Assembly (NCBI RefSeq): GCF_014042015.1
Contig: NZ_CP059493.1
Span: forward strand, 496,001 to 560,000
DNA length: 64,000 nucleotides
Source of the DNA: Actinotalea sp. JY-7876
GTDB taxonomy: Bacteria; Actinomycetota; Actinomycetes; Actinomycetales; Cellulomonadaceae
Direction: 5' to 3'
The translations under genes were made by a program, and so were the position numbers. Within the stretch, counting starts at the first letter, position 1. Each line of letters starts with the position of its first letter. This document shows, in pieces, positions 52,575 through 61,213 of the stretch. The notes beneath the pieces are model-generated. The model saw only the letters and a program-made list of their open reading frames with translations, ran no database searches and had not been told where the DNA came from.

Positions 52575-53309
52575 TCAGAGGAGGGGGAGGGTGCGGCCCA
52601 GGTCGGGGACGGAGTCGGACGTGTGGTGGGCGCTCAGGGCCCGGGCGACGCCGTCCGCGTCGTGGGGCACGCGGCCGCAGGCCAGTCGCGTCCACGCCAG
52701 CGGGTCGACCACCTCGAGGTCCCAGCCGCCGCGGTCGACGACGACCTCCAGCAGCGAGTCGGCGACGAGCCGCAGGGCGGCGGGGTCCACCGGCCCTTCC
52801 TCGCCCGTGCTCGTGCGGTCCAGCGAGCGCGCCAGGTCGTCACCGTGCACGACGAGCTCGAGGAGCCGGGACAGCAGGAAGTCGGAGAGGTGGATCGCGC
52901 CGCGGCGAGCCTGCACGACGACGTCGGGGGCCGCCGTGCGCAGCTGCGTCACCTGGGCGAACGCGGTCGCGGCCATCGCGTCGAGGCGCCCGGCACGGTC
53001 GGGGGCGATCGCCGCGGCGAGCTCGCGGGTGATGCGGTCGATGTCCGCGCCCGCCGCGGTGTAGGTCGCGAGGTACTCCCCGAGGCTCAGCGGGCGAGGC
53101 CCCGCCGCGGCGGGCTGCACCGCGGCGAGGGCGTCGAGACTCCTGCCCAGGTGCGCCACGAGGTGCTCGACCGTCCAGCCGTCGAGCACGCTCGCGCGGT
53201 GCAGCGCGTCGTCGTCCAGCCCGCTGATCCAGGTGCGCAGGCGCAGCCACTGCCGGCGCAGCGTGTCGTCGATCGCGGTCAGCTCGGTGGCGTCCACTGG
53301 GGCTCCCAT
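52575..53309 (-). CDS. Maleylpyruvate isomerase-family (mycothiol-dependent/DinB-fold) protein
   Basis: 244 aa with the N-terminal four-helix DinB-like domain (MDMPI_N): WISGLDDDALHRASVLDGWTVEHLVAHLGRS, where the DGW-V--LVAHL motif carries the metal-binding His. The C-terminal smaller domain follows after residue 170. Family members use mycothiol for detoxification or transfer. ATG 53309 or ATG 53318; neither has a strong ribosome-binding site. Fits a mycothiol-making actinobacterium. Confidence 0.85.
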   Translation of the reverse strand: MGAPVDATELTAIDDTLRRQWLRLRTWISGLDDDALHRASVLDGWTVEHLVAHLGRSLDALAAVQPAAAGPRPLSLGEYLATYTAAGADIDRITRELAAAIAPDRAGRLDAMAATAFAQVTQLRTAAPDVVVQARRGAIHLSDFLLSRLLELVVHGDDLARSLDRTSTGEEGPVDPAALRLVADSLLEVVVDRGGWDLEVVDPLAWTRLACGRVPHDADGVARALSAHHTSDSVPDLGRTLPLL

Positions 53310-53346
53310 GCTCACCATGCTAGGGAGCGCCGCGCCGGCTGTCGGG

Positions 53347-54492
53347 TCAGCGGTACCCGGCGAGGATCGCGTCGATCTCCGCCTGCTCCTGGTTGGCCTC
53401 GGCCCGGTCCTGCGCCACGGCGGCCGGGTCGGCGGTGCCGGCCGCGATCGCGTCGCGCAGGGCGCGGTCGGCGTCGACCTCCTCCTGGGTGACGGGGATC
53501 GTCCAGCTCGTCGGGAAGACGGGCGGGTCACCGGGGCCGGCGTACCCGCCGTGCCAGCAGCTGTGCCGGGCGCGCAGCACGCCCAGCCAGTACATGCTGC
53601 TGGGGTCGTCCGCCTCGGCGGTCCGCTCCGAGAGGCTGTACGCGGCGTTGTCCATGTCGAGATCGCCCTGACCCTCGACCTCGGCCGCGAACAGCTCGCC
53701 GACGGCCGCCCTGACGGCCGGGTCGTCGAGGTGCGCGAGGTTGCCGGTCAGCACGGCGCACGCCTCGAGGTCCACGGTCGGGGTGCCGAGCAGCCCGAGG
53801 TCCTTGGGTGGGCCGACGGACGACTCCGCCGCAGCCGCCTCGCCGCGCTCGCGGCTCTCGGTCAGCGCCGCCTCGTGGGCCGCATCCTCGCCCGCGGCCT
53901 CGGCGCGGTAGGCAGCGGTGTGCAGCGTGACCGGGTAGCCGCGGTCCGCGCAGCCGACGTCGGCGCGGTGCTCCCCGTCGGCGTAGGACGCCAGCACCGC
54001 ACCGGAGCCCGTCTCCAGCGTCCCCTCGACGCACAGCGCGTCGCCGTCGAGGTAGGCCTCGACGTGGACGTCGCGCACGGCGCCGTCGTCGTCGAGCCCG
54101 ATCTCCTGCGCGACCTCGCGCAGGTTCGCCGGCCAGGCGCCGTCGTCCTCGCGGAGGCCGGTCAGATCCGATGCGACGTCCTGGGTGACGGAGCGGACCG
54201 TGGCGGCGTCCCCGCGGGCGGCGGCGTCGCGCTGCCACTGCCCGGGCGGGCCGGAGCCCGCGAGGTAGAGCACGGCACCGATCGCCGAGAGGACGGCGAG
54301 CACGGTGGAGATCGCCGCCCCGGCCAGGGCGAGCCCCCAGCCGCCGTCGCCGCTGCGCCGGATGCGCCGCAGCGCGACGTAGGACAGCACGAGGCCCGCG
54401 GGCCAGAGCAGCAGTGCGGTGACGAAGCCCCAGACGGCCAGGGGATCGGTGTCGCGGTACCGCGACGGGGGCAGGGGCGGGGCAGCGGGCAC
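53347..54492 (-). CDS. DUF4190-type membrane protein with long extracytoplasmic domain
   Basis: 381 aa. Two N-terminal transmembrane helices in the DUF4190 arrangement (LAVWGFVTALLLWPAGLVLS, then GWGLALAGAAISTVLAVLSA) are followed by a ~290-residue outer domain with three to four Cys (e.g. ALCVEGTL, VGCADRG, ARHSCWHGG). No enzymatic motif. GTG 54492 with GGAGACCA upstream. It lies 30 bp after the metX end, on the same strand, and may share its transcript. Confidence 0.7.
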   Translation of the reverse strand: MPAAPPLPPSRYRDTDPLAVWGFVTALLLWPAGLVLSYVALRRIRRSGDGGWGLALAGAAISTVLAVLSAIGAVLYLAGSGPPGQWQRDAAARGDAATVRSVTQDVASDLTGLREDDGAWPANLREVAQEIGLDDDGAVRDVHVEAYLDGDALCVEGTLETGSGAVLASYADGEHRADVGCADRGYPVTLHTAAYRAEAAGEDAAHEAALTESRERGEAAAAESSVGPPKDLGLLGTPTVDLEACAVLTGNLAHLDDPAVRAAVGELFAAEVEGQGDLDMDNAAYSLSERTAEADDPSSMYWLGVLRARHSCWHGGYAGPGDPPVFPTSWTIPVTQEEVDADRALRDAIAAGTADPAAVAQDRAEANQEQAEIDAILAGYR

Positions 54493-54522
54493 TGGTCTCC
54501 TGGTCGGTGGACGCGGGTGTGC

Positions 54523-55755
54523 TCAGGTGAGGAAGTCGCGCACGAGCGCGCCGACCTGATCCTCCTCGATGAGGAAGCCGTCGTGGCCGAAGTCGGAGCG
54601 GATCAGGTGGAACCCGTCGGCGTGCGGCAGGGCGGCGGCCGTCGCCGCGGACTGCTCGGGCAGGTAGAGGCGGTCGGTGTCGACGCCGACGACGAGCGCA
54701 CGCGCGCTCACCCGCGCGAGCGCGGCCTCGACGCCGCCGCGGCCCCGGCCGACGTCGTGCGACAGGATCGAGTCGGTGAGCACGACGTAGGTGTTGGCGT
54801 CGAACCGGCGCGCGAGCTTGCCCCCGTGGTGGTCGAGGTAGGACTGCACCGCGAAGCGCCCGCCGCCGCCGAGCGGCTCCTCGCCGTCCTGCGGCGTGCG
54901 ACCGAAGCGCTCGTCGAGCTCGACCGCGCTGCGGTACGTGGTGTGGGCGATCTGGCGCGCGACCGCGAGTCCCGCGTGCGGCCCGTCGCCGTCGGCCGCG
55001 TCGTAGTAGTCGCCGCCGCGGAAGCGCGCGTCCCCGCGGATCGCCGCCAGCTGGGCGTGGGCCCAGGCGATCTGGTCGCCGGTCGTGCGGGCCGTGGTGG
55101 CGATGGGTGCGATCGCGCGGACGCGGTCCGGCGCCATGACGCCCCACTCGAGCACGCGCATGCCGCCGGCGGACGCGCCGACGACCAGCGCCCACGCATC
55201 GATCCCGAGCGCGTCGGTCAGCGCGATCTCGGCGGCGACCTGGTCCCGCACCGTGACGTACGGGAAGCGTCCGCCCCAGGGCCGGCCGTCGGGCGACGTC
55301 GACGCCGGCCCGGTGCTGCCCTGGCAGCCGCCGAGCACGTTGGGCGCGACGACGAAGTAGCGGTCCGTGTCGATGGGTCGGCCCGGCCCGACGAGCGAGG
55401 GCCACCAGCCGGCCGTCGGGTGCCCCGGGCCGGCGGGCCCCGTCACGTGGGAGTCGCCCGTGAGCGCGTGCAGCACGAGCACCGCGTTGTCGCCCGACGG
55501 CGACAGCGTGCCCCACGTCTCGTAGGCCATCCGGACCGCGGGCAGGTGTCCGCCGGCCTCGAGGTCCTGCGGACCCAGGTCGACGAACTTCCGGTCCCCG
55601 ACCGGGTCGCCCTCGCGCCAGGCAGCGCTCGCCGGGACGGCGTCGGAGGCCTGCACGACGCGCAGACCTCCGGCGCCGTCACGGCGACCACCGGCCGTGT
55701 CCACGGGCGGCCGCCCGTCGTGTGCGCGGGGGGCGGCCCGGTCGGGGACCCCCAT
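54523..55755 (-). CDS. metX: Homoserine O-acetyltransferase
   Basis: 410 aa, alpha/beta-hydrolase fold. Acetylates homoserine with acetyl-CoA for methionine synthesis. Nucleophile elbow GASAGGMRVLEW (family GGSMGGMQ-LEW), catalytic Asp in GVDTDRLYLPE and His in GHDGFL. The N-terminal ~40 residues are an extension relative to the usual ~370-aa enzyme. ATG 55755 overlaps the metY stop (TGATG), so the genes are translated together. Confidence 0.94.
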   Translation of the reverse strand: MGVPDRAAPRAHDGRPPVDTAGGRRDGAGGLRVVQASDAVPASAAWREGDPVGDRKFVDLGPQDLEAGGHLPAVRMAYETWGTLSPSGDNAVLVLHALTGDSHVTGPAGPGHPTAGWWPSLVGPGRPIDTDRYFVVAPNVLGGCQGSTGPASTSPDGRPWGGRFPYVTVRDQVAAEIALTDALGIDAWALVVGASAGGMRVLEWGVMAPDRVRAIAPIATTARTTGDQIAWAHAQLAAIRGDARFRGGDYYDAADGDGPHAGLAVARQIAHTTYRSAVELDERFGRTPQDGEEPLGGGGRFAVQSYLDHHGGKLARRFDANTYVVLTDSILSHDVGRGRGGVEAALARVSARALVVGVDTDRLYLPEQSAATAAALPHADGFHLIRSDFGHDGFLIEEDQVGALVRDFLT

Positions 55756-57074
55756 CACGCGCCCTTGGCGGCCCGGAAGCCCGCGTCGAGGTCGGCGAGG
55801 ATGTCCTCCACGCCCTCGATCCCCACCGAGAGGCGGACCAGGCCCGGGGTGATGCCGGACCGCAGCTGCTCCTCGGGCGTCAGCTGGCTGTGCGTCGTCG
55901 ACGCCGGGTGGATGACGAGCGAGCGCACGTCCCCGATGTTCGCGACGTTCGAGTGGAGCTCGAGCGCGTCGACGAACCGCTTGCCCGCCTCGGCGCCGCC
56001 CGCGAGCTCGAAGGACACGATCGCGCCGGCGCCGCGCGGCGCGTACTTCTGGGCGTTCGCGTGCCACGGGCTCGACGGCAGGCCCGCGTAGTGCACGCGC
56101 ACGACGTCGTCGCGCTGCTCGAGCCACTGCGCCACCTGCTGGGCGTTCGCGACGTGGCGCTCGACGCGCAGCGACAGGGTCTCGATGCCCTGGGCGATGA
56201 GGAAGGCGTTGAAGGGCGAGATCGAGGAGCCGAGGTCCCGCAGGAGCTGGACGCGGGCCTTGAGGATGAACGAGAGGTTGACCGGGAAGAGCCCGCCGAC
56301 GCCCAGGTCGCGCGCGAAGACCAGGCCGTTGTACGAGGGGTCCGGGGTGTTGTAGTTGGGGAACCGCTCGGGGTGCTGGGCGTAGTCGAACGTGCCGCCG
56401 TCGACGATGACGCCGCCGATGGCCGCCCCGTGGCCGCCGAGGTACTTGGTGGCCGAGTGCACGACGACGTCGGCGCCGTGCTCGAACGGACGGATCAGGT
56501 ACGGCGTCGCGACGGTGTTGTCGACGACGAGCGGGACGCCCACCTCGTGCGCGACCGCCGCGACGGCCTCGATGTCGAGGACGTCGGCCTGGGGGTTGGG
56601 GATCGTCTCGCCGAAGAAGAGCTTGGTGTTCGGCTGCACCGCGTCGCGCCAGGCCTGCGGGTCGTGCGGGTCCGTGACGAACGTCGTCGTGATGCCGAGC
56701 CGCGGCAGCGTGTAGTGGAGCAGGTTGTAGGTGCCGCCGTAGAGGCTCGGGCTCGCGACCACGTGGTCGCCGGCCTCGGCGATGTTGAGGATCGCGAACG
56801 TCTCCGCGGCCTGGCCGGACGAGAGCAGCAGGGCACCGACGCCGCCCTCGAGCGACGCGATGCGGTCCTCGACGGCCTGCGTCGTCGGGTTCCCGATGCG
56901 CGTGTAGATCGGGCCGAGGTCCTGCAGCGCGAAGCGCGCGGCGGCCGTGTCGGCGTCCGGGAAGACGAACGACGTCGTCTGGTAGATCGGCAGCGCGCGG
57001 GCGCCGGTCGTGGGGTCGGCGGTCTGACCGGCGTGGATCTGGCGGGTCTCGAAGGACCAGTTCTCGTTGCTCAT
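55755..57074 (-). CDS. metY: O-acetylhomoserine aminocarboxypropyltransferase (sulfhydrylase)
   Basis: 439 aa, Cys/Met-metabolism PLP family. Makes homocysteine from O-acetylhomoserine and sulfide, so with metX it forms the direct sulfhydrylation route. PLP Lys in VVHSATKYLGGHGAAIGG; N-terminal FETRQIHAGQ and GARALPIYQTTSFVF are typical of MetY. First structural gene of the metYX operon. The upstream 200 bp holds a short Cys/Met leader ORF and stem-loops. Confidence 0.96.
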   Translation of the reverse strand: MSNENWSFETRQIHAGQTADPTTGARALPIYQTTSFVFPDADTAAARFALQDLGPIYTRIGNPTTQAVEDRIASLEGGVGALLLSSGQAAETFAILNIAEAGDHVVASPSLYGGTYNLLHYTLPRLGITTTFVTDPHDPQAWRDAVQPNTKLFFGETIPNPQADVLDIEAVAAVAHEVGVPLVVDNTVATPYLIRPFEHGADVVVHSATKYLGGHGAAIGGVIVDGGTFDYAQHPERFPNYNTPDPSYNGLVFARDLGVGGLFPVNLSFILKARVQLLRDLGSSISPFNAFLIAQGIETLSLRVERHVANAQQVAQWLEQRDDVVRVHYAGLPSSPWHANAQKYAPRGAGAIVSFELAGGAEAGKRFVDALELHSNVANIGDVRSLVIHPASTTHSQLTPEEQLRSGITPGLVRLSVGIEGVEDILADLDAGFRAAKGA

Positions 57075-57184
57075 GGTGCGGGCTCCTCGATGAGTGGGAG
57101 CCGCGGGGTGACCACAGCCAGCGCACTGACCCGGCCAGCCCGCGACGGGACTGGGGCGTGTGCACGTGGGGAGTGGCGCCCTGG

Positions 57185-57252
57185 CCGGTGGTTCAGGCGG
57201 GCGCGGGAGCGCGGCTACCTACCGGTCAGCGGGCGCACCACCGGACGTGCGC
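57185..57252 (-). promoter_or_regulatory. Alternative stems in the metY leader (attenuator-like)
   Basis: Two overlapping helices on the minus strand downstream of the leader ORF: GCGCAC (57252-57247) with GTGCGC (57238-57233), and CCGGTGGT (57244-57237) with ACCACCGG (57192-57185). They share 57237-57238 and so exclude each other. A third small hairpin (GCGC-TCCC-GCGC, 57212-57201) sits inside the second. Confidence 0.4.
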
Positions 57253-57254
57253 TG

Positions 57255-57278
57255 TCAGCGGCACATTCGGCAGGTCAT
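57255..57278 (-). CDS. Candidate Cys/Met leader peptide of metYX
   Basis: Seven codons, M-T-C-R-M-C-R then TGA, with two Cys and two Met. No ribosome-binding site precedes it; a TAGTGT box lies exactly 7 nt upstream of the ATG, so the transcript would start at this codon (leaderless). It ends 10 nt before a CCGGTGGT/ACCACCGG helix and 180 nt before metY. Short leaderless Cys-rich ORFs act as attenuators of sulfur genes in mycobacteria; here the role is inferred. Confidence 0.5.
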   Translation of the reverse strand: MTCRMCR

Positions 57279-57285
57279 GCCGGCG

Positions 57286-57291
57286 ACACTA
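57286..57291 (-). promoter_or_regulatory. -10 box of the metYX transcript
   Basis: TAGTGT on the minus strand, 7 nt before the leader ATG at 57278. The spacing matches the leaderless starts seen elsewhere in the window. No clear -35. Confidence 0.45.
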
Positions 57292-57518
57292 CGGCGGCGC
57301 GTGGGGGGACCACGAGACCCGTCTTACATGTCGGACGACGCGTCCACGCCTCGGGCCGACCCCCGGAGCGAGGGCGTGGCGCCGGCCGCCGATCGGGTGA
57401 ACATGCCGCGGGCGTGTGCCGGCGCGAGGGCCGGCGCCCCGTGGGCGACGCACCCGCGCCACCGCGCCGCGCCACGCACGGGCGGGTCCGAGTTGTCCGC
57501 TCCCCGCGTCGGGGCTGG

Positions 57519-57572
57519 TGGGACGGATGTGACTGCTGTGACGGGAGTGACGGAAGTTGTTGGTGTGACGCC
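57519..57572 (+). repeat. Array of six 9-bp repeats (TGTGACNNN) before nlpC/P60 gene
   Basis: Consecutive 9-mers: TGGGACGGA, TGTGACTGC, TGTGACGGG, AGTGACGGA, AGTTGTTGG, TGTGACGCC. A weak promoter (TTCCCT 57575-57580, 17 bp, TAGCGT 57598-57603) follows directly. GTGAC direct repeats with a 9-bp period resemble MtrA-type response-regulator sites, which control cell-wall hydrolase genes in actinobacteria. Confidence 0.55.
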
Positions 57573-57685
57573 TGTTCCCTCCTGCGGCTGGTGTGGGTAG
57601 CGTTCGTCGGGCGTGCCGCCTCGACGGCAGCGCACGGCGGCCGGACCCTCGCGGTCGGGCGCCCCCACTGGACGACGGGAACGGC

Positions 57686-59095
57686 ATGACCCACTGGACC
57701 ACCGGCGCGCGCCGCACCGCCGCGGCGACGGCGCTCGTCCTCGCGCTCGGGGCCGCGACCGCCGGCGCCTCCTACGCCGACCCCGACGTCAGCGACGACG
57801 ACGTCCGCGCGGCGCAGGACGCGGTCCGCACGGCGGCGCGCACGGTCGCCGCCGTCGAGGTCGAGCTCGCCGCGCAGTCCGCCGAGCTCGAGGGCGCATG
57901 GACCGCCGTGTCCGCCGCGGCCGAGGACTACGCCGCCGCCACCGCCGAGCGGGATGCCGCGGCCGAGCGGGCCCGGGTCGCGCTGGAGGAGGCCGCCGTC
58001 GCGGCCGCCGACGCCGAGGTCGCCCGCGCCGCGCTCGGCGAGATCGCCATGCAGGCCTACCGGTCGGGCGGCTCGCTGGACGGCCTCGGTGCGTTCCTCT
58101 CCGCCGACGGCTTCGAGGACCTCGTCGCCCGTCAGACGGCCATGGACCAGCTCGGCGACCGCGCCCAGCGCGCCGTCCAGCTCTTCGACGCGGCGGATCT
58201 CGTCGCGCGCACGCTCGAGGACCGCGCCAGCCGGGCCGAGGACGAGGCCGAGGAGTCGGCCGCCGCCGCGCAGGCGGCGCTCGGGCAGGCCCAGACCATG
58301 CACGAGGACGCGGAGCGCCGCGTCACGGAGATCGCCGCCGAGCGCGAGTCCCTCCTCGGTGAGCTGGCCTCGCTCCGGCAGACGTCGCTCGAGGTCGAGC
58401 GCGCGCGGCAGGCCGAGCTCGACGCGGCGCGTGCTGCGCGCACCGAGGCCGCCGCCGCGGCCGAGCGCGGTGTGGTCGCCGCGCCGCCTGCGCCCGGCAC
58501 ACCGACGACGCCCGCGCCGGCACCCGGGGGCGGCACGCCGGCCCCGGCTCCAGCACCTGCCCCGGCCCCGGCTCCAGCACCTGCCCCCGCGCCCGCACCT
58601 GCCCCCGCGCCCGCACCTGCCCCCGCCCCGGCCCCGGCTCCCGCCCCGGCCCCGGCCCCGGCCCCGGCTCCCGCTCCCGCCCCCTCGGACCCCTACGGTC
58701 TCGGGACCGGGTCGCAGCGCGGGTCGGCCGCACAGGGCGCGTCGGCCGTCGCCTGGGCCGTGGCCCAGGTCGGCAAGGCGTACGGCTACGGGGCGGTCGG
58801 CCCGAACGCCTTCGACTGCTCGGGTCTGACGAGCAAGGCCTGGTCGGCCGCGGGCATCGGCATCAACCGCACGTCCCGCGACCAGTACCGCCAGGTGCGC
58901 AAGATCGCCTACGGCGACATGCGCCCGGGGGACCTGATCTTCTACGGCGGCAACGGCGCCGACCCCGGCAGCATCACCCACGTCGCGATGTTCGTCGGCA
59001 ACGGTCAGATGGTCGAGGCGCCGCGGCCGGGGGTCAACGTGCGCGTCACGTCGATCCGCTGGGCCGGCACCATGCCGTACGCCGGCCGGCCCTGA
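57686..59095 (+). CDS. NlpC/P60 (C40) peptidoglycan endopeptidase, RipA-like
   Basis: 469 aa secreted protein. Signal peptide (residues 1-33, ends ASYADP), a long coiled-coil domain (40-265), a Pro-Ala linker (about 285-335), then the NlpC/P60 domain. Catalytic Cys in NAFDCSGLTSKAW (about 376), His in SITHVAMFVGNGQ (about 430). It cleaves peptide cross-links (gamma-D-Glu-mDAP type bonds) at the septum, as in RipA/RpfA partners. ATG 57686. The 9-bp repeat array and promoter upstream suggest two-component regulation. Confidence 0.93.
   Translation: MTHWTTGARRTAAATALVLALGAATAGASYADPDVSDDDVRAAQDAVRTAARTVAAVEVELAAQSAELEGAWTAVSAAAEDYAAATAERDAAAERARVALEEAAVAAADAEVARAALGEIAMQAYRSGGSLDGLGAFLSADGFEDLVARQTAMDQLGDRAQRAVQLFDAADLVARTLEDRASRAEDEAEESAAAAQAALGQAQTMHEDAERRVTEIAAERESLLGELASLRQTSLEVERARQAELDAARAARTEAAAAAERGVVAAPPAPGTPTTPAPAPGGGTPAPAPAPAPAPAPAPAPAPAPAPAPAPAPAPAPAPAPAPAPAPAPAPAPSDPYGLGTGSQRGSAAQGASAVAWAVAQVGKAYGYGAVGPNAFDCSGLTSKAWSAAGIGINRTSRDQYRQVRKIAYGDMRPGDLIFYGGNGADPGSITHVAMFVGNGQMVEAPRPGVNVRVTSIRWAGTMPYAGRP
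58541..58685 (+). repeat. Pro-Ala repeat tract in the NlpC/P60 gene
   Basis: Tandem (Pro-Ala)n coding repeat built from CCGGCCCC-, CCAGCACC- and CCCGCGCC-like units. It forms the flexible linker between the coiled coil and the catalytic domain. Its DNA-level repetition makes length variation likely. Confidence 0.8.
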
Positions 59096-59129
59096 GCGGT
59101 CGGCAGCGCCCGCGCCGCAGCCCGTACGC

Positions 59130-59170
59130 ACGAGAGGCCGCCCCGACGTCAGGTCGGGGCGGCCTCTCGT
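59130..59170. terminator. Bidirectional terminator
   Basis: 18-bp perfect stem 59130-59147 / 59153-59170 with a 5-nt GTCAG loop, the strongest hairpin in the window, between convergent nlpC/P60 and ppa genes. The right arm's end (GCGGCCTCTCGT) is repeated at 59174-59185. Confidence 0.9.
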
Positions 59171-59198
59171 GGTGCGGCCTCTCGTCGGGAGCGACGCG

Positions 59199-59708
59199 TC
59201 AGTGCTGACCGTGCTTCTCGTAGTAGCCGGTGTCCGCCGCGCGCTGGATCGAGTTGCGGATCTCCTGCTCGGCCGCGGCCTTGTCGACCCAGTGGGCGCC
59301 CTCGACCGACTTGCCGGGCTCCAGGTCCTTGTAGACCTCGAAGAAGTGCTGGATCTCGAGCCGGTGGAACTCGCTGACGTCGTCGATGTCCTGGCGCCAC
59401 GACGCGCGCTGGTCGCCGGTCGGCACGCACAGCACCTTGTCGTCGCCGCCCGCCTCGTCGCGCATCCGGAACATGCCCAGTGCGCGGCAGCGGATCAGGC
59501 AGCCCGGGAACGTCGGCTCCTCCAGGAGCACGAGCGCGTCCAGCGGGTCGCCGTCCTCGCCGAGGGTGCCCTCGATGAACCCGTAGTCGTCGGGGTAGCG
59601 CGTCGAGGTGAAGAGCATGCGGTCCAGCCGGATGCGGCCGGACTCGTGGTCCACCTCGTACTTGTTGCGCTGACCCTTCGGGATCTCGATGGTGACGTCG
59701 AACTCCAC
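59199..59708 (-). CDS. ppa: Inorganic pyrophosphatase (family I)
   Basis: 169 aa, soluble Mg-dependent PPase. N-terminal [18 protein letters not shown] and the signature [12 protein letters not shown] with metal-binding Asp residues (about 52-60) are intact. It removes PPi from biosynthesis. GTG 59708 has GGGAGC 5 nt upstream and fits the family N-terminus. Divergent from dacB. Confidence 0.96.
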   Translation of the reverse strand: MEFDVTIEIPKGQRNKYEVDHESGRIRLDRMLFTSTRYPDDYGFIEGTLGEDGDPLDALVLLEEPTFPGCLIRCRALGMFRMRDEAGGDDKVLCVPTGDQRASWRQDIDDVSEFHRLEIQHFFEVYKDLEPGKSVEGAHWVDKAAAEQEIRNSIQRAADTGYYEKHGQH

Positions 59709-59809
59709 GTGCGCTCCCAGGGGTGTAGCCGCCACGGTCGGCGGTGTGCTGGGACTAGTGTGGCGCACCGGCAGGCGGGCGGGGCACCGCGGCGACGCGG
59801 GAGGTGCGG

Positions 59810-61213
59810 ATGAGCAGGGCGGGCAGGGTGGCCGGGGCGCTCACGGTGACGCTGCTCCTGGGGGCCGGCGGCTACGCGGCGGCCGACGCGTACGACGTCG
59901 TGCCGGGTCTGGTCACGCTCGAGCCGGTCCCCGCGCCGGCCGCGCCCTTCCCGACGGCGCCGGGCGCCGTGCCGGCCCCCGACGTCGACCCCGTCGTGCC
60001 GGCGCTCGACCCGGCGGCCCCGGGACCGGGGGCCACGGAGGTCACGGCGCTCGCGCGGGACCTGGTCGCGGACCCCCGCCTGGGCACCTCGACCGGCGTC
60101 GTGGTCACGGACGTGCTCAGCGGCGAGGTGCTGGCCGACGTGGACGGGGCGACCCCGCGCGTCCCGGCGTCCACCGCCAAGATGCTCGGCGCGCTCGCCG
60201 CGATCACCGCGCTGGGGCCCGAGCGGACCCTGGACACGACGGTCGTCCAGCCGGAGCCCGGTCGGCTCGTGCTCGTGGGCGGCGGCGACATGATGCTCAC
60301 CGCGGGGGCGGGGCAGCCGGACGCGGTCGTCGGCCGAGCCGGGCTCGTCGACCTCGCGGCGGAGACCGCCCGCGAGCTCCGGCTCGCGGGCGTGAGCCAG
60401 GTGGCGCTCGAGCTGGACGACACGCTGTTCTCCGGGCCTGCCATCCACCCCGCGTGGGACCCGTCCGACGTCGCTGACGGCTTCGTCGCGGCCGTCGCGC
60501 CGCTGGGGATCGACATCGCGAAGATCCGGCCCGGCGAGTACCCGCCGCGCTACCCGGACCCCGCGCTGCAGACCGCTCAGACGTTCGCCCAGCTGCTCAC
60601 GGAGCAGGGCATCGCCGTCGCCGGTGCGCCGACCCGCGCCGCCGCGCCCGCGGACGCGCTCGAGCTCGCGCGCGTCGAGTCGGCGCCCGTCCGCGAGATC
60701 GTGCGCTACGCCGTGCAGGTCTCCGACAACACCATCACCGAGGTGCTGGGCCGCCTCGTCGCGATCGAGCACGGCCTGCCGGGCAGCTTCGAGGGCGCGA
60801 CGAGCGCCGTCGTCGCCGAGCTGGGGCGGCAGGGGCTCCCGACGCAGGGCGCGGTGCTCGCGGACTGCAGCGGGCTCGCCGCCGGGTCCGCGCTGCCGGC
60901 CGCCCTGCTCACCGGTCTGGTCGCGGCCGCCGCGGATCCCGCCAACCCCAAGCTCCTGCCGGTCCTGGTCGACCTCCCGGTCTCCGGCTGGCAGGGCACC
61001 CTCGCGGAGAGGTTCGGCGCGGGACCCGCGCGGGGCCTGGTGCGCGCGAAGACCGGCAGCCTGCCGAACGTCACGTCGCTCGCCGGCACGGTCCAGACCT
61101 CCTCCGGGCGGCTGCTCGCGTTCGCCGTCCTCGCCGAGGCGACGCCCCGCGGCCAGACCGCGCCGCGCGCGGCCATCGACGGCTTCGTCCAGCAGCTCGC
61201 GGTCCTGCCGTGA
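59810..61213 (+). CDS. dacB: D-alanyl-D-alanine carboxypeptidase/endopeptidase (PBP4, S13)
   Basis: 467 aa, secreted or membrane-anchored by an N-terminal hydrophobic segment (about 7-28). Active-site motifs: SxxK in [10 protein letters not shown] (about 122), SxN in VSDNTITE (about 305), KTG in RAKTGSLPN (about 410). Trims or cross-links peptidoglycan stem peptides. ATG 59810 has GGAGG with 6-nt spacing. Followed by a GTGA overlap with the DUF2342 gene, as in other actinobacteria. Confidence 0.94.
   Translation: MSRAGRVAGALTVTLLLGAGGYAAADAYDVVPGLVTLEPVPAPAAPFPTAPGAVPAPDVDPVVPALDPAAPGPGATEVTALARDLVADPRLGTSTGVVVTDVLSGEVLADVDGATPRVPASTAKMLGALAAITALGPERTLDTTVVQPEPGRLVLVGGGDMMLTAGAGQPDAVVGRAGLVDLAAETARELRLAGVSQVALELDDTLFSGPAIHPAWDPSDVADGFVAAVAPLGIDIAKIRPGEYPPRYPDPALQTAQTFAQLLTEQGIAVAGAPTRAAAPADALELARVESAPVREIVRYAVQVSDNTITEVLGRLVAIEHGLPGSFEGATSAVVAELGRQGLPTQGAVLADCSGLAAGSALPAALLTGLVAAAADPANPKLLPVLVDLPVSGWQGTLAERFGAGPARGLVRAKTGSLPNVTSLAGTVQTSSGRLLAFAVLAEATPRGQTAPRAAIDGFVQQLAVLP

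Noticed and set aside
57075-57300. SAM riboswitch (SAM-I or SAM-IV) in the metY leader
   Set aside because: I could not find the conserved SAM-I core or the SAM-IV GGTCATGAGTG segment on the minus strand; the leader-peptide model fits better.
57160-57600. 146-residue plus-strand frame containing VTAVTGVTEVVGVTP
   Set aside because: The apparent Val-Thr repeat is the translation of the 9-bp DNA array; the rest is low-complexity and overlaps the metY leader.
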